NCBI GenBank assembly: GCA_030844895.1
Contig: CM061228.1
Coordinates: forward strand, 35,402,626 to 35,466,625
From: Ambrosia x helenae
Lineage: Eukaryota > Streptophyta > Magnoliopsida > Asterales > Asteraceae
DNA length: 64,000 nucleotides
Direction: 5' to 3'
In this document: positions 33,862-45,567 of the stretch, piece after piece
How positions within the stretch are numbered: position 1 is the first letter of the stretch
Layout of the letters: every line of letters begins with the position of its first letter
Program-made: the position numbers and the translations under genes
Notes under the pieces: generated by a model
The model's database searches: none
What the model was told of the DNA's origin: nothing
What the model saw: the letters and a program-made list of their open reading frames with translations, nothing else

Positions 33862-34083
33862 AGCGTATGTTTCTCAAAGACCATCAATAAAATCCAAGGA
33901 CAGTCTTTATCGAAGGTTGTATTATATTTAAGAGACCCGGTATTGTCACATGGTCAACTTTATGTCGCATTGTCAACAGTTAAAAGCAAGGCAGGCGTCA
34001 AGTTACTTATACTTGATGCTGATGGGAAAGTCAAGACTAAAACAAAAAATCTGGTGTATAAAGAAAAATTTTGTGATATTTGA
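33862..34083 (+). pseudogene. Helitron helicase C-terminal fragment, second copy
   Basis: Open frame with KTINKIQGQSLSKV (helicase motif region of PIF1-like enzymes), LYLRDPVLSHGQLYVALS and KAGVKLLILDADGK, ending in TGA at 34081-34083. These are the last motifs of the Helitron Rep-helicase. The Rep domain and most of the helicase are absent, so the element cannot move by itself. Confidence 0.85.
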
Positions 34084-34179
34084 ATAGAATGTGTATTTAT
34101 TTCTTTTAAATCTTAATAAAATATTTCTGCTACATTTTTTTATATGTTTTACCCCTCAAAATAATTGTACGTTGGTGAG

Positions 34180-34206
34180 CCGCGTGTAACGCGGGCAAAG
34201 ATCTAG
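34180..34206 (+). mobile_element. Helitron 3' terminus
   Basis: Hairpin ccgcg-tgtaa-cgcgg (34180-34194), 8 intervening bases and a terminal ctag at 34203-34206 followed by T, the standard Helitron 3' end. It lies 97 bp after the helicase stop in the same orientation. The 5' TC end was not found; it must lie upstream of 33600 and perhaps upstream of the RPA-like or B3 gene. Confidence 0.8.
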
Positions 34207-34240
34207 TTTTAATTAAAGGTAATCACATTTTAATTAAAGG

Positions 34241-34768
34241 TGATCATGTGCATATGGCTCCACATCTCTCTCTACATCTCTACACATGACAGCACACCAA
34301 GCTGACGTGGACTTCTAGAAGCTCGTGCACGCCACCTCGAACGTGACAGTCATGACCCGACAATGAAAGGGACGTGTGGCCAATCACAAGCCATTATTCC
34401 CTGCTTCACGATCACCTGCAGGTATGAGGATAGAAAAAAGGACTGACACAGGACACGTGGACCAACCATAGGACGCCAGCGCCGAGAGCGATCATGGCTC
34501 ACGATCGTACGCTACAGCTGTCATTCTCAATCCAGCCAATCACAGAGGATCTCGAAGGCCTATAAATGTCCCTTCTCCCTTAGGAGAAGATTCATTCAAC
34601 ACTTGGCAGAGAAATCCTTAGAGAATTGTCTATAGCTGAGAAAGATAGATTATAGTTGAGGCGTTGTAACAATTTATATCTGAGTCCTTGTAACAGTCCT
34701 GCTATCATTAATAAGAATATCTCTCTTATTGTGCTCTTAATATAGATTTTTATATCAGTGTTTCTTCA
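34241..34768 (+). repeat. 5' LTR of the Tat/Retand-type element
   Basis: Matches 53027-53555 from catgtgc-catggctccaca onward. TATA box tataaat at 34561-34567, polyadenylation-like aataagaat near 34711, end tttcttca at 34768. The first bases differ from the 3' LTR (tgaagagat missing), so the left edge is approximate. Confidence 0.8.
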
Positions 34769-34782
34769 TTGGCGCCATCCGT
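34769..34782 (+). other. Primer-binding site of the Tat/Retand-type element
   Basis: ttggcgccatccgt directly follows the LTR end. ttggcgcc is the usual start of the primer site in plant Tat-lineage elements. I am not certain which tRNA it matches. Confidence 0.6.
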
Positions 34783-34841
34783 AATTTGAGCGTATTAGAA
34801 CTGCAAACTTTAAAAACTTCTATCTGTCTATAACACCAACT

Positions 34842-36377
34842 ATGAGTTCTCTACCTCTACCACCTTCTTTCACCGGAGGTACCTCAGGCACCGGTGCTGC
34901 TCAGGCAAGAACCGGCCAGCTTGGAGATACCCCAGAAAGGAAATTAAACATCACAGATGCAGGTCACACCCCGTCCTCAGGGACTAGGTAGACCCCATCT
35001 TTTCATTTTGTTACAGAAAACAACCAGACTTCCCCAGCTGGTCGTGCAACGCCGATGGTTAGTCCGTAGGTATGGTACGCCTAGCAAAAGGAAGCTTTGA
35101 AACAAGCCTATATGCAAAACTTCAAAGAGCAACAGCTCCGAGAAACCTCCCGCGCACTCTCATTCAGCGAAGGAAGGCCCATCACTGTGTCCGAAGGGCC
35201 ATCTAGAGCCGCGGGGCATAATGGCGGAAGTAACCATGTCACTGACCCCACATAGAGGGAGGACTCTAATGAGTCACAAAGTCGTTTCTACCGTGACATA
35301 AGCCAGCCCTTGACCAACACTGTTGATCGAGGACACTTATTGTCCGGTGAAGATGACCTCACACAGCCATACTACCCTCCATCCTTCAGTGAAAAGTCCA
35401 AGTTCACCCCGCGCATTGCACTCACTCCGCTGCCTCCAAGAACCAGGATACCAAGTAATTTGGGAAAACTCGACGACACAGGCGACCCTGATGACCATTT
35501 ACTGAGCTTTGAGGTGGCAGGAAAATGCGCGGGATGGAGCTTACCCGCATGATGCCACATGTCCGCGCAGACACTTACGGGTGCTGCGCAAGTATGGTTT
35601 GATAGTCTACCCAATGGCAAAATAGACAACTTGAAAGAGCTAACTGTCAAGTTTTCCGACCACTTCAGTCAGAACAAAAGAATAGAACGTGACTCCACGG
35701 ATTTCTTACAAGTTAGGAGGCATGACAATGAGTCAATTGAAGATTACATTACAAGGTTCAACCAAGAAGCGCTACAAATTGGACCAATTGGTTTTGAGCT
35801 CATGAAAGCAACCTTCAAACAAGGGGTGCGGTGCGACCCATTAATCCGCACCTTGGCAAGCTGCACAGGAATGCCAAATACATGGGAGGAGATCATGCGA
35901 GGCGCCAAGACCTACGCAAAAACAGAAAGAGAATTGTCAGTCTGGAACAGGGTCCAAGCCCCACAATACACAGATGTGCAGGCACATGCTGCGCGAAATA
36001 GAAACAACAAACATGACAGAAATGGCAAAGGTTCCGTCTGGAACAGGCTTCAAGGAGCCACCCAGGCGGACACCAAGCCTATAGAAATTCAAGAATACAA
36101 AGGTAACACGTCATCTGATCACAGAACAGGAAGGCGAAGCCATAACTCTTGGATACCTTTGACAAAGTCGCCAGGGCAACTTTTGGCCAATGAAAATGTC
36201 GACTTTCCCGAACCAAGAGTCATCAAGAGAAGAGAGGGTCTAGACCCCAGCAAGTATTGTGCTTATCACCAATACATAGGCCATGAAACAGACAAATGTT
36301 ACCAGCTCAAGCAAGCCATAGAAGATGCACTAAAATATGGCAAACTAGGACATTTACCAAAGAATGTCGAGCGGTAG
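34842..36377 (+). pseudogene. Tat/Retand gag (degenerate)
   Basis: Starts MSSLPLPPSFTGG and runs through several stops before 35310. The retrotransposon-gag domain is visible as PPRTRIPSNLGKLDDTGDPDDHLLSF, a TGA at 35553-35555 where family members usually have tryptophan, then CHMSAQTLTGAAQVWFDSLP, SDHFSQNKRIERDSTDFLQV and ESIEDYITRFNQEALQIG to about 35880. The C-terminus (KYCAYHQYIGHETDKCYQLK at about 36255-36310) is the zinc-knuckle-like end, C-X2-H-X5-H-X3-C in appearance. It would make the capsid. Length from 35310 alone exceeds 350 residues. Confidence 0.8.
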
Positions 36378-36990
36378 AAAAACGAGGGGCCACCCCTGAA
36401 GAAAATCAAGAACATCGGCATGATGATTCACAGTGATGGCGCAAACACCAGAAGCGCAAAACCGAGCAAGGCGCAGAGTGGAGGGAGCAACAAGTATGTT
36501 TCCCAATAGTCAAAGGCGGACCATCATCCACACGCGCATTCGTGGATACCGGAAGCAATTCCGATATCATGTATGAGCAATGCTTCAACTTATTAGACGA
36601 CGAAGACAAGCAACGCCTGCGCCCAATCAACTCTCCGATCATGGGATTTTCTAACGAGGTGATAACACCACTGGGAGAAATCTCCTTCCACCTCACTTTG
36701 GGGAAAAGCCCGCTCAAGAACCGAAGAAGTCACCTTCCTCGTCATCCCAGCAAAATCAAAAATGACATCATCCTGGGGCGCGACTCCATGGCAGCATACA
36801 ACGTGGTACATTCCCCAGCCCACGGTGCAATCGGTTTTCCCACCCCAATGGGTGTGGCAATTGAATGGGCTAACAGGGAATGCGCCATGTCGGAGGAGCC
36901 CCACCCAGCAAAAATGTTGAAGGCAAGCCCGCGCACTGAGCCAGAAAAATGGATCTGGAATAAAAAAATTCCCAGAACAAACAATCACGC
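36378..36990 (+). pseudogene. Tat/Retand aspartic protease
   Basis: Active-site block FVDTGSNSDIMYEQCF at 36540-36590, then MGFSNEVITPLGEISFHLTLG and NDIILGRDSMAAYN, the last strand of the retropepsin fold. It would cleave the gag-pol precursor. The gag and protease frames are separated by stops. Confidence 0.75.
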
Positions 36991-37019
36991 TGGGACCTGC
37001 TATTTCAGAGAATATCAGA

Positions 37020-37960
37020 GACCACCTCAAGCAACTGCTCAAGAAGAACATGGACGTCTTCGCTTGGAAACTATTAGACATGGTGGGAGTCCCGCGAGAA
37101 CTAGCCCAACACAAGCTTAACACCTATCGCTCTATCTAACCCATTGCGCAAAAGCGCAGAAACATGGGTGCTGAAAAGACAAAAGCAATGAATGAGCAGG
37201 TGGACGAGCTATTAAAAGCAGGGATTCTGAGAGAAACAAGATACCAAACCTGGGTTGCAAACCCAGTAATGGTCACAAAAGCAATGGTGGGTGGCGAATG
37301 TGTGTAGACTATACTGATCTAAACAAGGCATGTCCAAAGGACTGTTACCCCCTCCCGGAGACTCGACCTCCCAATTGACTCCCTAGCGCCCAACAGATTC
37401 AAACGCTTCCTGGACGTCTACACCTATCACCAGATACAAATGGCGTTGGACGACGAAGACAAAACAGCCTTCAGAACGGACAAGGGAGTTTTCTGTTACA
37501 CCAAGATGCCCTTCGGCCTGAAGAATGCGGGTGCAGCGTACCAACGACTGATGGATCACGCTTTTGCGCAAAAAATCGGCAAGAACCTGGAAGTATACGT
37601 GGATGACGTAGTCATTAAAAGCCGAGAAGAAGACCAAATGCTGAAGGACATCGAGGAAACTTTCGAACAATCACACGGGGACCTGCGTTTGGTATGGAAG
37701 AAGGGAAATTCATAGGGGTGGTTGTCACTAAGGAAGGGTTCCGCCCGAACCCCGAACAAATCCAGGCTATTGCGCAGATGCCCTCCCCATCAACATTGAA
37801 AGAGGTGCAAACACTGAATGGACGCTTGGTGGCAATTAACCGCTTCCTATCTCACCACGCAAGTAAATCAATCCCATTCATTGAAACTTTGGAAAGCTGC
37901 TTAAAAAAAACAAGTTCAAGTGGACTGCCGAAGCAGAAAAAGCGTTCCAAGATATGAAGG
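37020..37960 (+). pseudogene. Tat/Retand reverse transcriptase
   Basis: Fragments in three frames: DVFAWKLLDMVGVPRELAQH (37050), KTKAMNEQVDELLKAGILRE, FRTDKGVFCYTKMPFGLKNAGAAY and the catalytic box EVYVDDVVIKS near 37590-37620. YVDD is intact, but upstream stops (37138, 37305) and shifts break the protein. Confidence 0.8.
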
Positions 37961-38400
37961 CGTGCTTGATGGACCTACCAACACTCACGACCCCGCTCCC
38001 AAAAGAGCCACTAACAATGTATCTCTACGCAACGGAGAAGGCAGTGAGCGTGGTACTAATGATCGACCAAAAGTTGGTACAAACCCCAATTTATTACATC
38101 AGCAGAGTCTTAACTGACGCAGAAAAAAGGTACTCCACTATGGAAAAGCTCGTCTTGGCACTGATTCATGCCTTGCGTAGACTACGCAGGTACTTCCAAG
38201 GCCACCCAATCAATGTGCTGAGTGATTACAAGCTGAACAATGTGCTTTCAAAGCCAGAGTTATCAGGCAGATTGGCAAAATGGGCCATCGAACTGGGCAA
38301 GCACACCATCTTTTACAAGTCTCGCCCAGCCATCAAGGGCCAAGTTCTAGCTGATTTCATAGTAGAAGTACCAGAAGAAAAGATTGAAGAATGCAAAGCA
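37961..38400 (+). pseudogene. Tat/Retand RNase H domain
   Basis: Open frame with LTMYLYATEKAVSVVLMIDQ, YYISRVLTDAEKRYSTMEKL and INVLSDYKLNNVLSKPELSG, the reverse-transcriptase-linked RNase H of plant Ty3 elements, ending KGQVLADFIVEVPEE near 38375. Confidence 0.75.
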
Positions 38401-38434
38401 AAACAAGAGCCACAACCAACATGCGATGACAACG

Positions 38435-38935
38435 CCATTTGGGATCTTTACACCGATGGAGCTTCAAACGAAGACGGCGCAGGAGCTGGCCTGCGGATCG
38501 TAAATCCAGAAGGCGCGGAATTCACATACGCAATCGGTTAGAGTTCAAAACAACAAACAATGAAGCCGAGTATGAAGCCCTTCTCGCAGTTCTGTGCATG
38601 GCACAAAAGCTGAACGCCAAGCACGTAGTTGCGCATGTTGATTCGATGATGGTTGCGGGACACATAACAGGCAAGTATGAAGCGAAAGACCCTTCAATGG
38701 TCATGTATCTCCAGAGAGCCAAAGAACTCATGACCAACTTTGCAAGCTGCACTGTCGTTCACATCAGCTGCAGTCAAAACAAGTCGGCGGACGCTCTAAG
38801 CAAAATGGCATCTTCCAGTTTCGGCCATTTAGCAAAAGAGGTCCGAGTAGAAGTCATGCAAGAGCCGTCTGTTCCACCCAATGAAGTCCATGTCATACCT
38901 CACGACAAGCGCACTCCCAGACAAGCAAGCTGAAG
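38435..38935 (+). pseudogene. Second (archaeal-type) RNase H domain
   Basis: DLYTDGASNEDGAGAGLRIV (38448-38505), one frameshift at about 38540, then NNEAEYEALLAVLCMAQKL, AHVDSMMVAGHITGKYEAKD and SCSQNKSADALSKMASSS. The D..E..D pattern and the tandem position after a first RNase H are typical of the Tat lineage. Confidence 0.8.
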
Positions 38936-40107
38936 TGAAGAAAATACAACACAAAGCCCTCCAATATCAAATGCAAGACGGAGTGTTGTACCGAAAATCT
39001 TACTTGGGCCCGTTCTTAAGGTGTGTTGATGCGGGCGACACAGATTATTTGGTTCGCAAGATACATGAAGGAATTTATGGAATACACGTAGGGCCACGTA
39101 TGGTTGTGGCCAAAATCATGAATGCAGGATACTACTGGCCAGGCATGCACCTAGACGCACTTAAAATCATCCGCTGCTGTGATTCATGCCAACGCCATGC
39201 GCCCAATACCCTGCACCCTAAAAATGATCTAATCCCGGTAACCTCCGCCTGGACATTTCAAAAATGGGCAATCGACATCGTGGGGTCGTTCCCAATGACA
39301 TCTGGCAAGAGAAGATACCTAGTAGTCGCTATCGACTACTTCACCAAGTGGGTAGAAGCCAAACCGCTCGCAGAAATTATAGCGAACCATATAAAGAAAT
39401 TTATTTGGGAATTCAATATCTACCGCTTTGGCCTACCTATGACAATTGTCACGGATAACGACACCCAGTTCTCGGACAAAGAGTTACTGAAATGGTATGG
39501 TGATCTGCACATCCAACCAATCTTTACTTTTGTCGCGCACCCACAAGGCAACGGCCAAGTAGAGCGCGCAAACCGCAGCCTGGTAGAAGGCATCAAATCA
39601 AGACTCAGCACTAAAGGGAAAGCTTGGGCAGAGGAGCTGCCAAATGTGCTATGAGCGAACCACACACTCACAAAGACAAGCACAGGTGAAACCCTATTCA
39701 GCTTGACCTATGGCTCAGAAGCTATGATCCCAGCAGAGATTGGCTGCCCATCCGCCAGAGTCCTCTCCGCAAGTCGCACAAACAATGAATTGGAACTGCG
39801 CCTCAACCTCGACCTACTGGAAGAACGTCGTAACTTGGCAGCTATAAAAGAAGCAAATTACAAGAAGCAACTAGAAAAATACTATAATGCCAAAGTCAAA
39901 TTTAACGCCTTCCAGGAATGAGACTTTGTATTCTGAAACAACGAGGCAAGCGGCACAGTACCCCAAGGAAAATTGGCACCCAATTGGGAAGGACCCTACC
40001 GCATTGCGGAAGTTCTGGGCAAAGGGGCCTACAAGCTGACAACGCTGAATGAAAAGGCTATCCCGGGCACGTGGAATGCGGCGCAGCTAAGAAGATGTTA
40101 CATGTGA
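38936..40107 (+). pseudogene. Tat/Retand integrase
   Basis: Zinc module with GIHVGPRMVVAKIMNAGYYW and CCDSCQRHA, then the catalytic core: AIDIVGSFPMTSGKRRYLVV (first D), TIVTDNDTQFSD (second D) and GNGQVERANRSLVEGIKSRL (E). A TGA at 39652-39654 replaces the usual tryptophan (NVL-stop-ANHTLTKTSTGE). The C-terminal part continues in frame to ATG TGA at 40107 with two further TGA stops near 39919-39934. Confidence 0.85.
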
Positions 40108-40249
40108 TTCGCTTTCAAATTGTATCGAAGGCTATCTAGCCAAGTCAATGAATGAATACAAGCAACTTTCTGTTTTTCCAAATATTCATATTACTGTCAT
40201 TCATCCCTACACTTAGATCATGACAACAATGCCCAACGTAGCGCAACAC

Positions 40250-40795
40250 CTAAACTACACATTGCATGGTTAAGATGCAATGCCCTAAACTAAAAATTGC
40301 ATAGCTAAAATGCAATTCCTAAACTTCGTAGTACATAGGCAATATGTGCTGCGCAAACTAAACGTTGCATAGTTAAAATGCAACACCTAAACTAAAAATT
40401 GCATAGCTAAAATGCAATTCCTAAACTTCGCAGTACATAGTTAACATGTACTGCGCAAACTAAACGTTGCATAGTTAAAATGCAACACTTAAACTAAATT
40501 GCATAGTTAACATGCAATTCCTAAACCCCACAGCGCATAGTTAACATGCACCGCAGAAACTAAACATTGCGCAAATGCAACACTTAAAACTAAATTGCAT
40601 AATAAAAATGCAATCCATAAATTAAAATGTTGCATAGTTAAAATGCAACACTCAAACTGCGCATTGCATGGTTAAGTTGCAACACCCTAAACTGAATTAC
40701 CTAGTCAGAATGCAGTCCACAAACTAAGACGTTGCATGCCTAAAGCGCAACACTTCAACTACACTGCACATCCAAAATGCAATTCTTAAACCAAG
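40250..40795 (+). repeat. Tandem array of about 13 short hairpins
   Basis: Each 35-45-bp unit has a 7-10-bp inverted repeat around a 7-nt loop near agttaaa. Examples: cattgcat/atgcaatg (40260-40282), attgcat/atgcaat (40296-40316), gttgcat/atgcaac (40363-40383), and cgcagtacat/atgtactgcg (40429-40455). Stem bases change in pairs between units. The array lies between the end of pol and the end of the antisense gene, which converge on it. Confidence 0.9.
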
Positions 40796-41047
40796 ACTTA
40801 TCTTAACGAGTGCTACAAGTTATACCTAGACATACTGCAATGATAATAAATACGTGGGCGTCAAAACACACCCACGGTAAGCAAAAACGTTGCAAACAAG
40901 CACACATACAAACAACGAACGTAAATGATAGATAAAAAAAGCAGCTGTCTTACAAATCAAACCAATAAACACGATATAAACATAATACACCAACATTGTT
41001 TTCAGAAAATACAAATTAGATGAAGAAAACAAGGGTAGAGATGACTG

Positions 41048-44000
41048 CTAAGCTTTAAAATCAGAAGAGGCGTCACTAAAATCTTCATCGTCCGAACCAG
41101 ACAGCGAAAGCCTCTCGCTCCCCTCAGGCTTACTGTCCTCCGCCTCCACATCCTTCTGCACCCGCAACATACCATACATGTGCCTGGTATGAACAAGGCC
41201 TTGTTTCTCGAAGGACTGCTTCAACTCATGGAAAGTAGGCCGATCCTTATGCCTAACGACAAAGTCCACCAACTCAAGTTTCAAGTCATCATATTCCACA
41301 GCCTTCTTCTTAAGGACGGCGTCAAGGTCTTTGTCATACAAATTAAACTGCTCCAGCGCCTTGCCGTCCTTCGCGTGTTGGTAGCCCTCAAGGAAACCGG
41401 TCTTGCGCCCTACAAGTTTAGCGGCCGCGTTGACATTAGCTACAGCGCTACGTACATGGTCGCAAGTCCTCACATAATGGGCAACCTGCAAATAAAAAAT
41501 ACCAAACATAACTACGAGAGAATAAAAAGAAAGGGATGACTAAGAAAGAAGGATGGAGACAAACCTCGGGGACACAACTTGTGAGTAACCACTCACGGTC
41601 CGACTGTGCCAGACGCACTTCTTCCTGGGTATCCAACAACTCACCATCCAAGTCTGCATTCTCTTGCTGCAGCTTCAAGTTGTTGTTCTCCAGCTCCGCC
41701 ATCTGCCTCTTCAACTCAGCAATCTCATCATCCTTCTCTCTCAACCTCTCACGAGCCGAAACCATTGTTCATTGTGCTGCTTCAAAACATCACCCAAGCG
41801 CAAAGACCTCTTTGGAAGCTTCACTAGGACCCTGTTTCGCCTCCTATTCATGCAAGGCAGCAGCTTCCAACTTATGGTTGGTCATCGCACAAGCTTTCAC
41901 CCAGGAGGCCTCCCGCTCAGAGATGTGCTTCTTTAACTCGTCTCTTTCTTCGCAAAGGGTCGCAGCATCCCACTTAACAAGTTTCAACTCATGACCTAAC
42001 CTGTCACGCTCACCAATAACAACCTTCATTTCCTGGTCATAGCTATCACGCTCATGAGCCAAAGACCCCCCACTGACGAGCAATCTCCGCTGTGGTAGAT
42101 AATAAATTCGCCATGCTCATGACATGATCATCCAACAAGTCACTGTGAGGGCGCGCAGCTTGGAAGGTACCCTCAGCCGGTGGAATGACGTTGCCCAAAA
42201 ATTGACGGCAAGTCTCCACATCCAAAAAACGGCTATCACAAGTAACCGCCCAAGCAGGCACAAAAATACCACCCACGTCCACACCATCCCTAGACTTATC
42301 AGCACCGGAGAAGCCAGCGTCAGGCTCAGTCATAACCTTCTTCTCCCTATGCTCATCCTCCACATAGCCAAAAGCTCACCCATCACCCTCACTAATATCG
42401 GTGGGAAACACCCGCCCACTGTCCAAATTCGTCTCCAACACTTGTGGTTCATCCAGATCAACCACATTGGTAACAGGTGGAGACACCTAAGAAGTTGGTC
42501 GGCGAGGAGGCGGGGAAACCAGCGGTGTAAGCTGGCGGGGTGGCAGAGAAGTTGGTAAAACATCCTCATTCGAAGGGGACTGACAAGGAGGTGTCGAAAG
42601 GTAATTCCCTGGGGATGGGGCCTTCTGCTTGCCAACAGGGTCAATGTTGAACCCTTCTGTGAAAAGCGCAGTAGTGACATTCCCCTGATCTCCCGAGCCA
42701 AACAAGTCAGCTGCACAATAAACAAAAACACAAACAAGCGGATGAGTATACGAACAAAACAAGCACGAAAACAAACGAACTTACCAAGCAAACTATCCTC
42801 CGCACTGTGGACAAGCTCATCAAGCTTCTGCTTCTTTCCAAGAGGGGATGACAAGCTCCCCGCACCATCCTTTTCCGCAGAGTTGAGTCGAGACCTCGAC
42901 CGCTTAGACTTCTTCCCCTTTTTAGGGGTCCTCTCCACCACATGCTCAGGCCCAGTCGACTCAACCACTAAAGGATTTGTCACCATAACATTCTCCGCTG
43001 ACTTGGTCAGATCCATCACAACAGGATCTTCCTGGACGAACGCATCTGTAGGTTCAACATAGCTACATTCAGTCGGGTTATAATTTTAAAAGTATCGATT
43101 CACCACATTGTGGTCTAAAATAAAACCACAATCTTCACCTCCAGTATTGTCGCCTTCACCTTTCCTCTTTGGGTTCCGCACCCTCTTAACAATATAGTCA
43201 TCCACCTCAGTCTCCTTATCACTGTTCTCCGCAGAAAACATAGGCGAAGGCACCTTACCGCTGTCGCCTGCGGACGATACATGCGGAGACGAAGAAACGC
43301 ACGAGTCAGATGACTCGTCACTCGAAATGACAATATAAAGATACCCCGTCCGCATGAACATATTGATAGGAGATGGGTTGATAAAAAGCGGAGGAGACTC
43401 GCCTGCTTCTTTAATGAGCAGCTGGGGTGCATCTTTGGTCTGCGCAGGTGCGGTACCTTTAGGGCGCAATAATGTGTCCCATGCTTTTTCCAGAATGTAC
43501 AGCTCATGGTCCGCTAATTCTTTGAAAGCAAAGCCCATGTTGTCACCACCCAACAACACATAGCATAAGTCGTCCACAGCTGAAAACACAAAACGACATG
43601 CAAGTTATGAGCAACCTGACAACTATACGCAAAGTTAAAACACAAAGGAGCACTTACCTTTCCCATCCTCAGTCAACCGCGGGTTTTGACCCTCAACGTT
43701 ATACCTTATGCTCATCCCTGCCATCACAAGAGCAGTTTTCGGGACAACACAAACATCGACGGGATGACTCGTTAGAGTTTTAAACCATGGCTGCTCCTCA
43801 TAGTTGATGAGCTCCACCTCCCCCAAACTTTCCTCAGGGTCCAAACACCCCATTTTAAAGGGGTTCACACCCTCAAAAATCCAAAAAAAATTTGGTTTCC
43901 ATTCACGGAAACTCTACATTCCATCCCTCGCGCATGGCGTTACGCCATGACGCGGACGGCATGAAAGCCAGCTTTCCACAAAACATAATTTATAAAACAC

Positions 44001-44411
44001 GTAAAACATATCCACATCTGGTACAATGTTCTGGGCTCGGCAGCAAAATTCAAAAAACATTAACCTAGACATCAACCCAGGGTGGATCTGGCTAATGTGT
44101 GCACCCACATTCTGCAGGAACATCCCGAAAAACCTGGTGACTGGAACCCTAAAGTTGCAGTCCCTAAAGTATGAAGCATACAAACCTACTTTCCCGACCG
44201 GTGGTTGTAAAATAGTCTTCCCCAAAGAGGGCATCTCGACCCCATACGAGGAAGAAAGACCACTGGCCTTACAAAACTTCTTGAACTCATCCTTGGTCCA
44301 AGACGCCGTAACCTGGCCTACCAACTGCGACCCCTTCTTGGACCCATCATCCCTCCGACCACCTCTTTTCTTCTTTGCATGAGCAGGAACAACTTTAAAC
44401 GTACTCTCCAT
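41048..44411 (-). pseudogene. Antisense four-exon gene of the Tat element (Transposase_28-like, coiled coil)
   Basis: Read on the minus strand from ATG at 44411. Exons: 44411-43658, 43579-42785, 42720-41565, 41485-41048, with GT..AG introns of about 64-79 bp. The N-terminus (VTRFFGMFLQNVGAHISQIHPG, FFEFCCRAQNIVPDVDMFYV) resembles the plant putative gypsy-type transposon domain (Transposase_28 in my recall). The middle is acidic and basic low complexity (PKKGKKSKRSRSR). The C-terminal half is a long coiled coil (RERLREKDDEIAELKRQMAE). Stops at 43914, about 43083, near 42490, near 42380 and others, plus a frameshift near 42070, inactivate it. Antisense extra frames between pol and the 3' LTR are known in some plant Ty3 elements; their function is unclear. 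Confidence 0.75.
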
Positions 44412-44561
44412 AGTTATCGCAAACAATATCAAAGAAAGAAGAAGAAATAAAGGTAGAATTCGCAGATCCGATGAAAAAAGCTTTTGGATGAAAAGAGGAA
44501 TCAAAGAGTTCAAAATGATCGGTTATCAGAAAGTGTAAAGGAAATGGGATAGAGGAAAGGG

Positions 44562-44569
44562 TTTTTATA
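44562..44569 (-). promoter_or_regulatory. TATA box of the antisense gene
   Basis: The minus strand reads ctataaaaaccc about 150 bp before the ATG at 44411, so the antisense gene has a promoter separate from the LTR. Confidence 0.55.
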
Positions 44570-45061
44570 GGGAAGAGACACCTGTCTCAGCACAGGAACA
44601 TACGTGTCCCACGTCCGGCCAAGGAGAAGATGACACGTCAGGGAGAGAGAAAATAACGCCAATTGAAACGATAGCTGGGCCCCACAAGGCCCCTGACACA
44701 GTACAACCGTCAGAGCCTCTTCGGCTACCAACCTGTCCTCTCACCTTCCCGCCCTGACATTTCTGATGTGCACATTAATTACTGACGTGCGCCTAGACCC
44801 CACTTGCTAGTACGTGGCGCATCCGGCGCACAAAACCAACAAAGATGTAACACCCCAACCGATGGCGGAATCATCGAGGTGCCACGTAGTGACGATTGTT
44901 CAAAAGCTCATGGTACTAAAATGTAAATATTTATTGAATAATCAAAATTGTCTTACATGAAAATGGAAATTACATTGTCTATATGAAATGTAAATATTGA
45001 AATAACTGAATTGAAATAAAGCACTAAATGTCTCTTGCTAAAGCACTAGATCAAACTGCAC

Positions 45062-45567
45062 CTGAAACATGTACAAAAATAGGTTTGGTCAACATTTGAA
45101 ATGTTGGTGAGCATTCCTAGATTTGATATATATAGTAGGTTAAAAAGTTATACAATTCAAGTGCAAGCTACAGTGCAAATATGTAAACCATGTATCAAAC
45201 AAATGAGCGAAATCAACCCTGTGACTGTATAATGTACTGTATGAACTGTAGTGTACTCAACCAATGAATGGATGATAACTTAACACTGGCCACGGATTCT
45301 CCGATGAAAAAGGGGGAGAATCAATCTAGGCGGGTTGTCAATCCAAATAGCGCTATCCAATGTTAAGGTCGGCTTGTACCATGTTAATGATTTCACTAAG
45401 TACAAATGTAATCCACATGTAATGTCTAAGCATAAAGCACGTTGTAAGCAATGCACATAGTACTAGAATTGTATTGTAAAAATGTAAACTTGTATTTGAA
45501 ATTGTAATAGTGTACATGTAACACCCCAAAAATGTATAAAGGCAAAAAAAGGGGTAGGAATACTCAC
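45062..45567 (-). other. Predicted leader intron in the left LARD-2 LTR
   Basis: Minus strand: donor gact|gtgagta at 45567 (exon end not AG), acceptor acatgtttcag at 45062, 506 bp. Block ctcaccaacatttcaaatgttgac precedes the acceptor in the sense shared with the other LTRs; core ctatttggattgaca, then an 8-bp stem gattctcc/ggagaatc (45295-45302, 45315-45322). The same segment is at 50373-50879 in the right LTR. Confidence 0.55.

Noticed and set aside
40250..40795. CRISPR-like array
   Set aside because: Units are hairpins with variable stems and no unique spacers, in a plant retroelement; a CRISPR array is not plausible.
41180..44382. Plus-strand frames opposite the antisense gene (41180, 41536, 42124, 44026)
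   Set aside because: They are shadows of the minus-strand exons and show no domain pattern.
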